Assembly (NCBI GenBank): GCA_025786725.1
Contig: JAHLTZ010000089.1
Span: forward strand, 1 to 29,897
Source of the DNA: Syncephalis fuscata
Lineage: Eukaryota; Zoopagomycota; Zoopagomycetes; Zoopagales; Piptocephalidaceae
DNA length: 29,897 nucleotides
Direction: 5' to 3'
Program-made: the position numbers and the translations under genes
Shown here: positions 9,762 to 20,654 of the stretch, piece after piece
Position numbering within the stretch: the stretch's first letter is position 1
Layout: each line of letters begins with the position of its first letter
Notes under the pieces: model-generated
Told to the model about the DNA's origin: nothing
The model's input: the letters and a program-made list of their open reading frames with translations, nothing else
The model's database searches: none

Positions 9762-10715
9762 TTACGTTGTATACGCTGTTCCAGGCGCACCAAGACATTC
9801 ATCCATGCGTACAATTTTTTTCCCTAAAGATTCTGCGTAACGAACTACCCTTTCAACATAGGCAGCATTTGTTGCAGCATGAATATCATGCTGTAGCCCA
9901 ATAAATGAGGCATCCTTTGGTGCACTTTTCATTGCATTAAAATAGCTTTGAAATGAAGCATCGCTGTCCGTTGGATGCTTCCTGTAATAACAATAATAAT
10001 AATGGTTTGTGCTATGTTAATTACAGTGGTACAAGTAGATGAAGAAAACTTACCAATCATTGGTATCTACATTCCAAATGATTATTTTGTAATTGAGATC
10101 ATTAAGCACGTTAAAAGCAAGATCATTGAGTCTGCCATAAGGCGGTCTCATATATTGGGGGCGAACACCAATGATGTCGTACAATACGTCATTGAGCAAA
10201 TTCATTTCGTTTTTGATTTCCATGGCGTTCAGCCTTCTAAGATCGTGGTGTGAGAACGTATGTGATGCAATTTGATGTCCTGTATTAAACGCTTTTTTGA
10301 CCAGTGATGTTTCTGATGGCCGAGTGATATCCATATGTGTTTTGCCATTGACAAAAAATGTTCCTTTGACGCCCAGTTCATTCAGCTTGTCAATGATCCC
10401 TTCTGTATTCTAATAAATCAACAATAGAAAATAGGTTAGTTATGCCAAATGTTGCACTTATTATAATATTACATTGCCTGGTCCATCGTCAAATGTCAAT
10501 GCTACAACGTTGGGTACCTTACATTCATACCAAACATGCTGAACCCATCTAGGTTCTTCCATGAAATAATTCGCAACAGCTATTAGAATATACAGTCCTG
10601 TTGCCACAGTAAGTAACAAAGTTGTATATTTTAAATATCCTTTGTTATAAATAAAGCTTTTTTGGTTAGCGTTGCTTTTTTTATTGCTTCGCGCTATTTC
10701 TTGATAGAACTTCAT
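9762..10715 (-). CDS. Membrane-anchored NodB polysaccharide deacetylase (chitin deacetylase type), 272 aa
   Basis: Exons 10715-10473, 10409-10054 and 9981-9762, with GT-AG introns of 63 and 72 nt. A short basic N-terminus is followed by one hydrophobic helix (about residues 31-50), giving a type II signal anchor. The NodB domain has all expected motifs: TFDDGPG (74-80; D76 catalytic base and D77 metal ligand by family knowledge), HTFSH (131-135, metal-binding His), RPPYG (169-173), WNVDTNDW, and LQHD near the C-terminus (catalytic His). The family removes acetyl groups from chitin oligomers or other N-acetylglucosamine polymers at the cell surface, making chitosan in fungal walls. The protein is short, with no chitin-binding module or GPI signal visible. 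Chitin is the most likely substrate in a fungus, but the sequence alone does not prove it. Confidence 0.9.
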
Positions 10716-11136
10716 GGTTAGAAAGCGTACCTGACAACAACTAGAGCAAAAGGAAAAGAGATAACTAATTGCACTGCACCGTGGGATGGACTTGGCTATG
10801 GGTTTGTGCTAATGTGGCAGACTATCAAATTACGTGGGTACATTTTTGTGCATCTCATTAGCCGCTGGCCTTTGTATAGGCCTGTACCATGGGTATTAAT
10901 GGACGTATTTGGTATATGTCATCCGACTCAGTTCTAATTTAGTTATTACTGATTAGTAATTAATAAATAGTGCACATGTTTAAAGAGAAAAAATATTGTT
11001 TAATGCAAGTGTATTAGGTGAACAGAAAATAAGGATTTTGACCTCGTAATAATGAATAAATGGATTTAGTCATAAAAACTAAATGATAATAATAAACAGC
11101 AGAAAATGGTGCTAATATGGTGTAAAATACACAATA
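10716..11136. other. Intergenic region, likely promoter of the deacetylase gene
   Basis: About 420 bp between the 3' end of the first PX-PB1 gene and the start of the deacetylase gene, both on the minus strand. No reading frame or distinct motif is recognised. Confidence 0.45.
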
Positions 11137-13959
11137 TTAAATGCAGGCTAGAGTAACCTTGCCACGGCATTGTTTAAAGGCGTTGTTGACTGCGTCATCG
11201 TCCGTCAATGGAATGTTTGTGCCATCTGGACAACGGAATACCAATGTGCGTCCAGCAAGTGCTTCGGCCGGCAACTTTTCGCGAATTAGTGATCGGAATA
11301 CAGCTGCTTTCAACGTGCTATAGTCAGCATCCTTTTTAACACGGAAGCGAACTGCTTGTGTCGTTTCATCTTCAGTAATGGACTGTGATGTTAAGCTTGA
11401 TTTGCGAGTATAATTAACCTGCTTATTAGCATCATTAGCAGTGATGGAGGAGGAGGGTACAAATGCTGCTGCAGCTGTAGCCGCCATAAGTCGTTTGCGT
11501 CGATGTGCTTCAAAGCCACTCGTAGCCATCTTCAAATTGTTATCAAAGGTCAGACCAACTGTGCTAGGTGTAGTCTTTGTTATCGACAATCGTCTATTGC
11601 GTTGAGTAGCTTTGCGTGGTGGTGCAGCCTTTGAAGCTATAATAATCGAGCTTGGTCGTTCAACGGTCACTGGCCTTTGTGACTGTTTATATTTTAAAGC
11701 GGCTACAGTTGGCGATGGTGACAATGGCACAGCAATAGCCTCAATAATCGATTGAGCTGTATTAACTGCCGTCAATTGAGCTGGATCAATATTGCAGAGC
11801 GGCTCATTGCTAAGAATAGTTTCAAGTTTTGTAGGAATAGATGGCCGACGTCCTTGAGGTAGCCCCGTTACAAAAGGCTTAGGCTTTGAGATGTAATGCG
11901 ATTTCATACCAACTTCTTCCATCTGTTCAATAGGTGTTTGGCGCCAACGTGCCTGTTTGGGTGGTGGACCAACAACCGGCACAGAACGAGAACGGCGGTG
12001 TTCACGCGGCTGAGCATAGGAGATTTCACAGCGAAGACGAAGTTCACCATTGCATAGCTCAATCTCTTTGCTTAGTGTACGATCGCCGAGTACACGCTTT
12101 GGTCGACTATTTTCAGATGGTATTGTCCATATCATAATGCGGCTATCATCGGCGTCTCTTTCAATAAAGTTACGCTTGCGTAATTCAAAATCAATAACAT
12201 CATACAATGTAGCGTAATCAATGTCAAACGGTACAAAAAGCTGCAGCGGCTTTTTGAAACGCCACTGCACAACGGATATCTTCAAAGGAACCTCATCAAT
12301 ACTAGCTATCGATTGAACGGTACTGGGTCGGCTGCTTAATGAAATGGCAGTATGTGTTAATGGCGTCAATAGCTCTTCAATTGTTGTCCCTGGCTCACGA
12401 TTCTTTAGTGGCGCATATAAATCCAACAAGTCAGAAAATTCTGTGGACCGTGTGGCGGCCGAATTTGGCAAAGACATAGAATCGCCTTCGTATGAATCGA
12501 CAGATGATCGGTCCAATGAAGAGTCGGACATTTCAGCTGGTAGCGCCTCCATGGGCGCATCGGCACTATCACTTTGCAGTGCATGTACTGTTTTATTGTC
12601 TTCTTGTAAACTAGGCACTGGTGGTAATTCCTTATCAAGCGACTTTATCGTAAGATTAGGCTGGCTTTTAGTAGCTTGCTTCAGATTACCAAGAGGTGGT
12701 GATAAGTTGTTGATGTTACCCTTTTCACTAGTTAGGTTAGAGCTGCTATGGCTGCTAATACTGCCGCCAATATTGCTTGGTACTGACGGTGCGCCATTGA
12801 TTGAGTTCCTTCTTGACACAAGCTTGAATTCATCTAGGCCTAAATCGATATCAATCGATATATCATCCAAGTATGAATAGTTGCCAGCAACTTCTGGTAC
12901 ATTCTGAGATGCAACAGAAGGCACAGTAGGATTGTTAAGCGCATTAGTTGCCCAAGCAATGCCATCATTTGAATTTTGTCTAAATAGATTATTGCTTGCA
13001 TCGTCAATGGGCCGGCTTCGGTGCAATGCACGTGCCAAACGGCCACTAATAGCATTAAGCGAATTCGGCTTAGTATGAATGGCCAGCATGGTTGCTTCGC
13101 CACGACGTAATCCTGTAATATCGGCTGACGATACAACAAGCTGAGGGAGCCCAATCTTGTTGGCTTGAACATAACGACGTGAACGATTGTTACCGACACC
13201 TTGCCCGTTGGTGGCTGACATCACGGTCTCACGGTGCTTTCGTGGCCGAAGTAGCATGCTGGCTCGCTGCATCCACGGCATTGGCTCATTGTTTGCCGAT
13301 TGAGAGCGTCGGTGCGCCCTTAGGCTTGGATGGTCAACGTTACGCTGGCTCGACGATGCGTCGTCACTGCCATTGTTAAAAGCAACACAATTGCCGCTTG
13401 CCTGTAAATCAGATGGCCAGATACCGAAAAATTCCATCGAAGGACGTGCATCCAACACTAAAACAGGTAGTTTCAAAAGACCGTCCACAAACTGTTTCAA
13501 GTCATCCTGAATGTTTGGTAACGAGAAGTTGTTCCCCGGATCATTACAGATGGTCGTATCAGCTAGTCTTGAAATTTGTTGCAATAGCGCTGAATTGTCG
13601 CTGAAGAAAGCACAGAGTAAACAGCCATAGGAGCGGAAATCCATAAAACGACGACGAATTGTGTAGCCACGAGGTCCCGACTGTGACGGAGATGATGTCA
13701 GTTTTGTAGCATTTTCCTTCGCACTTGGTACAACACTAAATGTGAACCAAACTTGGTCCAGTGGCGGTGACGCTTGATTGCTGCCAATAATCTCGTATTT
13801 TCCCTGCTGTATATCAGCAAAAGGGCCGTTCAAGGTATCTGATACCGAGCCGTGTGAAGATGGAGGTGACTTTTCATGCATCATCGACTTGGATGCAGCA
13901 CTTTTAGCGATAGTAGTAGTAGTAGTAGTAGTAGTAGCAGTAGTATAGGCCATTTTCAC
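11137..13959 (-). CDS. PX and double PB1-like domain scaffold protein (paralogue 1), 940 aa
   Basis: One uninterrupted frame. The N-terminus has a poly-Thr run (residues ~6-16) from an ACT triplet repeat. Residues ~65-185 form a PX domain: YTIRRRFMDF holds the Arg/Arg/aromatic phosphoinositide-contact motif, and SMEFFGIWP closes the fold. A PB1-like domain lies at ~558-648 (LKISVVQWRFKKPLQLFV), and a second at the extreme C-terminus (~868-940, VRFRVKKDADYSTLKAAVF). Long Ser/Pro-rich disordered linkers join them. PX domains bind membrane phosphoinositides and PB1 domains pair with other PB1s, as in fungal polarity scaffolds such as Bem1/Scd2, but no SH3 domain is visible. A role in polarity or oxidase signalling is inference. 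Its paralogue lies 2.4 kb upstream on the same strand. Confidence 0.85.
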   Translation of the reverse strand: MKMAYTTATTTTTTTTIAKSAASKSMMHEKSPPSSHGSVSDTLNGPFADIQQGKYEIIGSNQASPPLDQVWFTFSVVPSAKENATKLTSSPSQSGPRGYTIRRRFMDFRSYGCLLCAFFSDNSALLQQISRLADTTICNDPGNNFSLPNIQDDLKQFVDGLLKLPVLVLDARPSMEFFGIWPSDLQASGNCVAFNNGSDDASSSQRNVDHPSLRAHRRSQSANNEPMPWMQRASMLLRPRKHRETVMSATNGQGVGNNRSRRYVQANKIGLPQLVVSSADITGLRRGEATMLAIHTKPNSLNAISGRLARALHRSRPIDDASNNLFRQNSNDGIAWATNALNNPTVPSVASQNVPEVAGNYSYLDDISIDIDLGLDEFKLVSRRNSINGAPSVPSNIGGSISSHSSSNLTSEKGNINNLSPPLGNLKQATKSQPNLTIKSLDKELPPVPSLQEDNKTVHALQSDSADAPMEALPAEMSDSSLDRSSVDSYEGDSMSLPNSAATRSTEFSDLLDLYAPLKNREPGTTIEELLTPLTHTAISLSSRPSTVQSIASIDEVPLKISVVQWRFKKPLQLFVPFDIDYATLYDVIDFELRKRNFIERDADDSRIMIWTIPSENSRPKRVLGDRTLSKEIELCNGELRLRCEISYAQPREHRRSRSVPVVGPPPKQARWRQTPIEQMEEVGMKSHYISKPKPFVTGLPQGRRPSIPTKLETILSNEPLCNIDPAQLTAVNTAQSIIEAIAVPLSPSPTVAALKYKQSQRPVTVERPSSIIIASKAAPPRKATQRNRRLSITKTTPSTVGLTFDNNLKMATSGFEAHRRKRLMAATAAAAFVPSSSITANDANKQVNYTRKSSLTSQSITEDETTQAVRFRVKKDADYSTLKAAVFRSLIREKLPAEALAGRTLVFRCPDGTNIPLTDDDAVNNAFKQCRGKVTLACI
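13911..13945. repeat. (AGT)n triplet microsatellite encoding poly-Thr
   Basis: A nearly perfect AGT run on the plus strand, read as ACT (Thr) codons at the N-terminus of paralogue 1. One CAG interrupts it. Confidence 0.85.
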
Positions 13960-16339
13960 GTAAATAAACGCAAATTATAACATATATTTGACTACAGCGT
14001 GAGCGTCAATGTAATCTAGAGTAAAACCAAGAACCAGCTTGTAATAGTAATAGGACGCGTTCTTCAAATAAAAATAGATAGAACAAAAGAAATAAGCTGA
14101 AATAATAGTAAAAAGGAGTTTTGTTTAACGGTCAAAGAGGCGAAGAAAAGGAACACCAGCAAATAGGTATACGAAATAATGGATACTGCCCAGCAGTCAA
14201 GAATAGAGTACGGAAGTTGAAAGAGTCAGAACTATGCAAAAATATTGAGAAAGAACACAAGTACTATAATGTGTGCACAATTCAAGAGATACCGATAATA
14301 AATGAATTAAAAATGAAAGAAGTACTTCGATGCTAGCTGCATGTCATATGAACTATAACTACAACACCGAGTGCCGTGGTCCCGCTTTGCTTAGTACGGG
14401 GTAATGTTGTCGCAGCCGCACAGCGGCTCTCAATCACACTGTCTGTGACAAACAATATACAGGAAGTGTAGCAAAGCATGGAAACAATGTAAGAAGTTTT
14501 ACTGACAAAAAACTGGATCATAAGGAGTTTTATTACTTATTTAGGCCAGACAGATTAATAAAGAAAAAAGGGGAGACTGTTTCGCTAACAAGCCGCATAA
14601 GTGCATAGCAATCCATACACGCGGTACTTGTCGATGGATCACATTATACAAGTGCTATAGTGGAATTAGTATTCTAAATATAACTTGCATGCTTTTACGT
14701 ATCAGGAGCTAAACGGATGTTGCACAGTTATTTGATTTGTACATTCTAAACAATCGAGCTAGAGTCATTTGCCGATAATGGACATAAATACAAACATCGA
14801 ACATTCTTTACAAAGTCTTCGTTAAATTACGAATCAATAAACAATGCTACTCCTAAGATAGTCACCATTCAAGGCTAACACGATACATTGCTACAGCCAT
14901 TTTTAAGGGTCATTCGCTAGGATGCGTGTTTTTTATTCGACGCTTATTAATGCTAAATGATATAGATGATATAGATGAATGAGTTGGTTGACATTTACTT
15001 TACGTTTTCTACTTTTTTTCCACCATTCTCTACTTTTGCGCAGTAATTTTTTTTTACAAAATCGATCGTAATGACAAGCCGATTAAATTGGTTTATGTTT
15101 AAATTACTATTTGTCATTTGCATCCATTTTATTACACTTTCCGCTTTCACTTTGTCAGAGTTTGAATTTTGCCTGACTATTCACACGTCACATCCAATAA
15201 CTAGTAAAAATGTGGCATCACAACTTTACAATAAGTATTGACCATGTGAATTGACATACAACATAACACATAAGCTATACCGATGTACATCATTATCGTT
15301 ATCGCCATAATATGCCATTGCTATTATATTGTCACTATTATGCTAAATAAATATTTAGTATATAAACCGGCCTATTTTATTAATCAAATAAACACTATTT
15401 TAAATTTCAATCCATATACCTGTAAAGCAGTGTAATACATGGATATGCAGTTTAAGCCAATGTTTAGCTGTTTAGTAAAGCCTATAGAATAATAAAAAGA
15501 TAATAGAATATTTGTTAAATAATAATATAGAATAGGTAATTAAGCGGCTATATTACTGCTTGGCCATGCTGCAATATAATTATTAGTTAGATTACTAAAC
15601 GATTAATGCTCGCATTAGAACAACAACTGCATTAATAATAGATACATTTAGTTATGTATAATATTATATAAAATTGGCTGCAATCGTAGCAATAACTTTA
15701 CATATAATTGAATAAATTATATGATATTTTGCACGAATATGCTTATGACATATAGATAGCTGTTGGCAAAGCATACCGTAATTTTATTGTGCGGTAGTAT
15801 AATGGTTGCAATAATACGCTAATAAATGTACAAAAATAACAGTTTTATACTATTTATGGCTCATATAAGTAAAATACAGCAAAACGGTCGCCGAATTTGA
15901 ATCCTCCATGCTTAGCTGCACAAGTTGATATAAGAAATAGAACACTAATTTTTGCAGCAAAAATTAGTCAAAAATGCAATCTGAATAAATCTATGTTGAC
16001 AAAATCTGTCATATGTGTTTATAACATAAATTGTCACTGTACATCAATATTTCTGCATACTAGATTGCCGTTATGCTTGTTTTAGCACTATAGAATGCCT
16101 TAGATTTACTTTACACCAAATTTCATTTTCAATATTAGAATCTTTAAAATTCTAAAACTTTGATTGCTCTTTGTTAACTAATTTATACGTAAATTACATT
16201 TTTGACTAATGGTATTTTGCTACTACCAAATAAGTGAATAAATTTATTAATTAAATAGCATATTTTATTATAATAGAGAAATGATAAAAAGAGAAAGGCA
16301 CATTTATGTGCGTTGTGTAATTGGTGATGATTATAATAA
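13960..16339. other. 2.4-kb spacer between the PX-PB1 paralogues
   Basis: This holds the promoter and 5' UTR of paralogue 1 and the 3' region of paralogue 2. Most of it is AT-rich with many stops. A GC-richer island at about 14370-14440 contains a perfect inverted repeat, AGCCGC-ACA-GCGGCT (14414-14428), and a 62-codon minus-strand frame (14333-14521) with a hydrophobic start. That frame is not convincing enough to call. No tRNA or mobile element is recognised. Confidence 0.45.
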
Positions 16340-19300
16340 TTAAATACAATGGAATACTAAATGGCTATTGCCCCCATCAAGACAGTCATCGACTGCTTCA
16401 CGTAGTGGTCCATCGCCACTCACAGTCAATTCACCGTGTGTGCCACGATAAACTAAAGCCTTGCCGGCAAATAACGTCTCGGGCATTTGACGACGAATAA
16501 GTTCGGCCCAAATAGATGCACGTAATGATGCGTACTCAACATTACGCATTGCCTGTAACAAAAAGTGTTGTCTATCATCGAGTTGCACGGTAATGTCAAG
16601 TCGACTTGTATCTGGTGCTTGTTTAGTAACCAATAAACGTGATTCAGAACGCATTTTGTGTAAAAGACGACGTGCACCACTTGTTGGTGCTGCTTCTTCG
16701 CTTGCTGCTGCAGTGGCTGTATCTGTCCCTTCTGCTTGATCGGCCAGTGCCGCTTCAGCCTTTAATTGTTCCTCTTCCTCTACTTGTGCTTGTCTTAATT
16801 GTTCAAGGAAGCTACGCTTGTTCTTTAGCTTTTGGGCCTTGGTTAATTCTTTCTTCTTGCCATCGGCCGGTTCCATATTGGTTTTGCTCGATAGACGTGG
16901 TGGCGGTACTACCGTAACTGATTCAGCCACCATTGCGTCCGTTGCTACTGAGCCATGATTAGTGGATGATGTAGCAATAGCCGTTGCTGCAGTAGTAGTA
17001 GTGCCATCTGTCGTTGTAGTCTCTGCAGCAGTATTGCTTGTATCTCCTTCTGAAGTACCCGCTTTATTGCGTGCCATACTCATCAAACTATTGGCACGGC
17101 GAATGCTGAAACTACTTACAAATCCACTCGCAGCCGTTTGGAATCGCGTCTTAAATGTGCTATCATTACCATCAACGGCCAACGATTGATTATCGGTATC
17201 ATTTTGTTCTTTGTTTGACATGAACGAAAAAGCACTAGAGAAGCTACTTGTCATTCGATTAGCAACTCGATCCTTTGGCTGTTCTGTCACCGCTGTAGTA
17301 TTGTCACTAGTTGATAACGAATCCTGAGAAACATTATTTAATCCAAGCTTGTGTGCAAGATCTGGATCCATCCATGGAGCAGTCAACGAAGGCGATACAA
17401 TTGATGAATCAGCACTAGCCGTACGTGATACTGGTGTAATTGTCAATGTAATATCTTCATTGTCATTAGTAGTAGTAGTAGTAGTAGTAACAGCATTAGA
17501 CGGTGTAGGGATGACTAGTGTTGGTTTAGTAGCTGGCTGATCAGCCAATTCAGCCGTTGATTTGTCAATATCAGCATTATTTGGTAACACTGCAGCTGAT
17601 TCAAGTGTAATTGATGGGCGACGATCAGTAGATGTTACTAATTCTTGTTTATCACCAGCTACATCCAGTGTATTGTTAACAGTATTCGATTCTAATACAG
17701 CATCTGATGGTAACATCGTTACCTTATTCAATGTATTCATTACATCTGATTCAATAACAGTAGCTACATCTTGATCAATGGACACAGGTACATCAATCTT
17801 TACTGTAGTAGCTTCTTCTTCTTCTTCATTATCTACTTCTTCATCGTCATAAATGTAACTTTCAAGATGTTCTGAAAGACGATACCATGAATTGACAGGT
17901 GGGGAAACTGGTGTTTCTGGTGTATCCATTTCCAGTAATGGAATACGTGATGGTGGTGCCAACGCTGATTGCTGTGCCGATGTAGATGACATAAGTGAAA
18001 ATGAACCACGCGGTAAACTCAATTGTAACTGTTCAATTAACGCCGGTGTTAATGGCACTTCACTATTAGATGGAATGGATACTTTTCGAATAGTTGTCGC
18101 CTGTGGTGGTGATGCAGGTGTTGGTTTTGTGGCATTTAAATCCTTCATGGCCTCTTCCATCAATGTCGTCTTTGTTTCTTCTAAGCTGTCATCTTTAGTA
18201 GGTGGCATTGGTAATGGTTTGGTCTTATTCGATTGATCTTCACTTTGATTACTAGAAGTTGACTTGGTGCTATTACTATCACTTGATGTAAATGCTGATA
18301 TAATTTTGGCAAATGCTCCTTTTCCCTGGCTACGTTTTGGTGGCAATGGTGATGGTGGCAATGGCTTATTTTCAGTAGGCTGCGATATTTCAAATGATGG
18401 TATAGTTGGCAAATCTGCATTAATATCCTTTCCCGCATTTGCAGTAGTAGTAGTAGTAGTAGTAGCTGGCTTATTATTACTAGTGGTCTTTGAGCAATAA
18501 AGTGCAATTTCATCATTTGTAACTAGTGCCATAACACGTTGAAGTGCATTATCATTTACTACACGAATAGGTTGACCATCTGGCTGATTTGGATCATTGC
18601 ATAGTAATAAACGTCCACTCATGCGTTCAGCCAATCCAGGAATACGCGACACTTCTTTCCATAGTGCATTGCGTAATTGTGCAAATTGTGCATTACGTAC
18701 TAAGCGTAAACGTACTTCGCGTGTTGAATCTACTCGTACAATAACAATAACATGTTGTGCATCAGATGATGACTGACTATGACTGGGTCCATTGTTGACC
18801 GTTAAGTTGTTATTTTGACCATTGGTAACTAGCGCTGATCGTCTAGCATCTGTACCACCTCGCTGTGGAGATCTTTCTGGAATAGGCGTAGCATGAATAC
18901 TACCAGTAAATGAATTATCTCTTCTATGATTGCCAGCAGATCTAGAACGAGCCATAGGCACGCCATGGCCTCCATTAATTGTCAATGCCGCCGTCATAAC
19001 TGTAATGGCTTCACTGCCCAAAGAGGCTGGCTGAAAGCTGTTTATATCGCTTTTACCCGTAAAAATAGATCCATTACTATTGGTCATTGATTTACGCCGA
19101 GTACCAATACTTTGTCTACGCTGTGAAGCATCAAATTTAAACGAAGCAGTTGACGAGGCGGCCGATGAGACATTAGAAGAAAGATGTGGTGTTGAAAGAT
19201 TGCCTAAACTTTGTACAGGTGAATTGCTACAGGACTCTCTATGGGCGGCTGCTTGAGCCAGGAAACGGGCCAATGTACTGGTTGATCCACTATTCGTTGA

Positions 19301-20654
19301 TTGACCTCCTAGTGGCGAAGTAGTATTGGTGGACCGTTTCATTGAAGAAGGCAAATATTGATCAAGTCCAGATGAATTGAGATCGACTGATGAGTTGTTA
19401 CTGCCCTTCCCCTTCTACGATCACTGTTGTGATGTAATATATCGGCAAGAGACGGTTCTCCTTGAGCGATGTTACATTATTTTGTTGAAATATGGCAGTA
19501 AAATCTGATAATAATTCACTATTCTGTTTGGTATCCAAATCCGGCAGCTTAAAATCAGTGGGTAGTCCATATGGCAATTGAGTATCTAATTAATGTATTT
19601 AGTGATTAGGTATATTTATATATATAATTTACCTACCTTCATTTGGTGTAGACATTTGATGCTGACCTGAAGAAGTACGTTTTATCGCTAGCGCTGATCC
19701 TTCAGAGCCACGTCGGCTATGACGCGAACGTCTACCGCCACTGTTACCACCATCATTACTTTCTTCATCACCACCTGATCGCTTGCCAGTAAATAAAGAG
19801 CTGACCCGTGTACGCACATGAGTAAATGAACGTACTTTACGCATACGTGCTTTGGATGGCTCTTCATCCGCCGATACATTACCATTGTCTAGATTGGACA
19901 AATTAAAAGGTGGCAATAGTCCATGGCTGCCTCCACCGCTACTCATCAGTCCACGTCACCTTCGCTACTTTGTCGACTTAATGAAATAATACCACCATTC
20001 GAACTGCCACTCTTAGAGGTGCGATGTCCTTGTTGAATGGTTTGGTCTTTGACATTGGCTTATTGAGCATCTGTGCAGCATGTTGTTTCATCGCCGATCT
20101 AAGTCATTAAGCGAACGTGCTCGTTGATTGCGGGGTCGGCGCATTTGGTGTAAGGCCTGTTTGCCACGCAAGGATAGATCGTCATCTGTGTGCCAGCGAC
20201 CAAGAAATTCCATGACAGGCCGTGATGTCAGTACAATATGCGAGGTTTCAAATAACTGAACAAGAAATGTGCCTAAATCCTCTTGTCGTTGTTCTTGCGT
20301 AATATTCTGGTCGAATTCATTGTCAAACGCCGCACCGATACATGTCGATAACTGGCGCAATAAATCCGAGTGCTGTTCAAATTCCTCGCACAGTTGATGC
20401 GTGAAACATTGAAAATCCTCATATCGGCGATAAACTGTGTACGGTTTACGCTGAAAAGAGACAGTTTGTGCATGCTTTATCACTGTGACCGGTTTTGGCT
20501 GGACTACCACCTGATACCAAACTTCCTCATCAATCAATTCATGCGTTACAAGTTGAGCATGCGACAGAGGCGGTGCCAGTTTAATGCCTTCATACTGCGC
20601 AGCAGATATGAGATCATCCCGATTGGACGTATTTGGACTTTTTGTGGTCATCAT
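16340..20654 (-). CDS. PX and double PB1-like scaffold protein (paralogue 2), reading frame broken
   Basis: Same domain order as the 11137-13959 gene. The PX exon starts at Met 20654 (MMTTKSPN); YTVYRRYEDF carries the PX binding motif and VMEFLGRW ends the domain. A frame rich in Ser/Gly follows, with an intron at 19636-19586 (51 nt). Then comes a long frame (19354-16340) with a PB1-like domain at 18754-18491 (VIVIVRVDSTREVRLRLV), acidic Ser/Thr linkers, a coiled-coil segment (near 16860-16740), and a C-terminal PB1-like domain (16597-16343, LDITVQLDDRQHFLLQAM). Between the PX exon and the long frame, coding-like sequence changes frame five times, each needing one extra base, with stops at 20088, 19978, 19946 and 19398 in successive frames. 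This could be consensus error or early decay; the long intact frames favour a working gene. The hydrophobic frame upstream of 20654 is probably untranslated. Confidence 0.75.
17466..17489. repeat. (AGT)n triplet microsatellite encoding poly-Thr
   Basis: About eight AGT units on the plus strand, read as ACT (Thr) codons in the linker of paralogue 2. They encode the Thr run between VIPTPSNAV and NDNED. Confidence 0.85.
18441..18465. repeat. (AGT)n triplet microsatellite encoding poly-Thr
   Basis: About eight AGT units, read as Thr codons just after the first PB1-like domain of paralogue 2 (before NAGKDINADL). It is the same unit, on the same coding strand, as in paralogue 1. Confidence 0.85.

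Noticed and set aside
12344-12880. 178-aa plus-strand frame
   Set aside because: It is antisense to the Ser-rich linker of PX-PB1 paralogue 1. No domain is seen, and the minus-strand frame is clearly the gene.
15880-15910. Segment resembling a tRNA T-arm (GAATTTGAATCCTCC)
   Set aside because: The flanking bases do not form the T-stem, and no anticodon or D-arm is found at the right distance on either strand.
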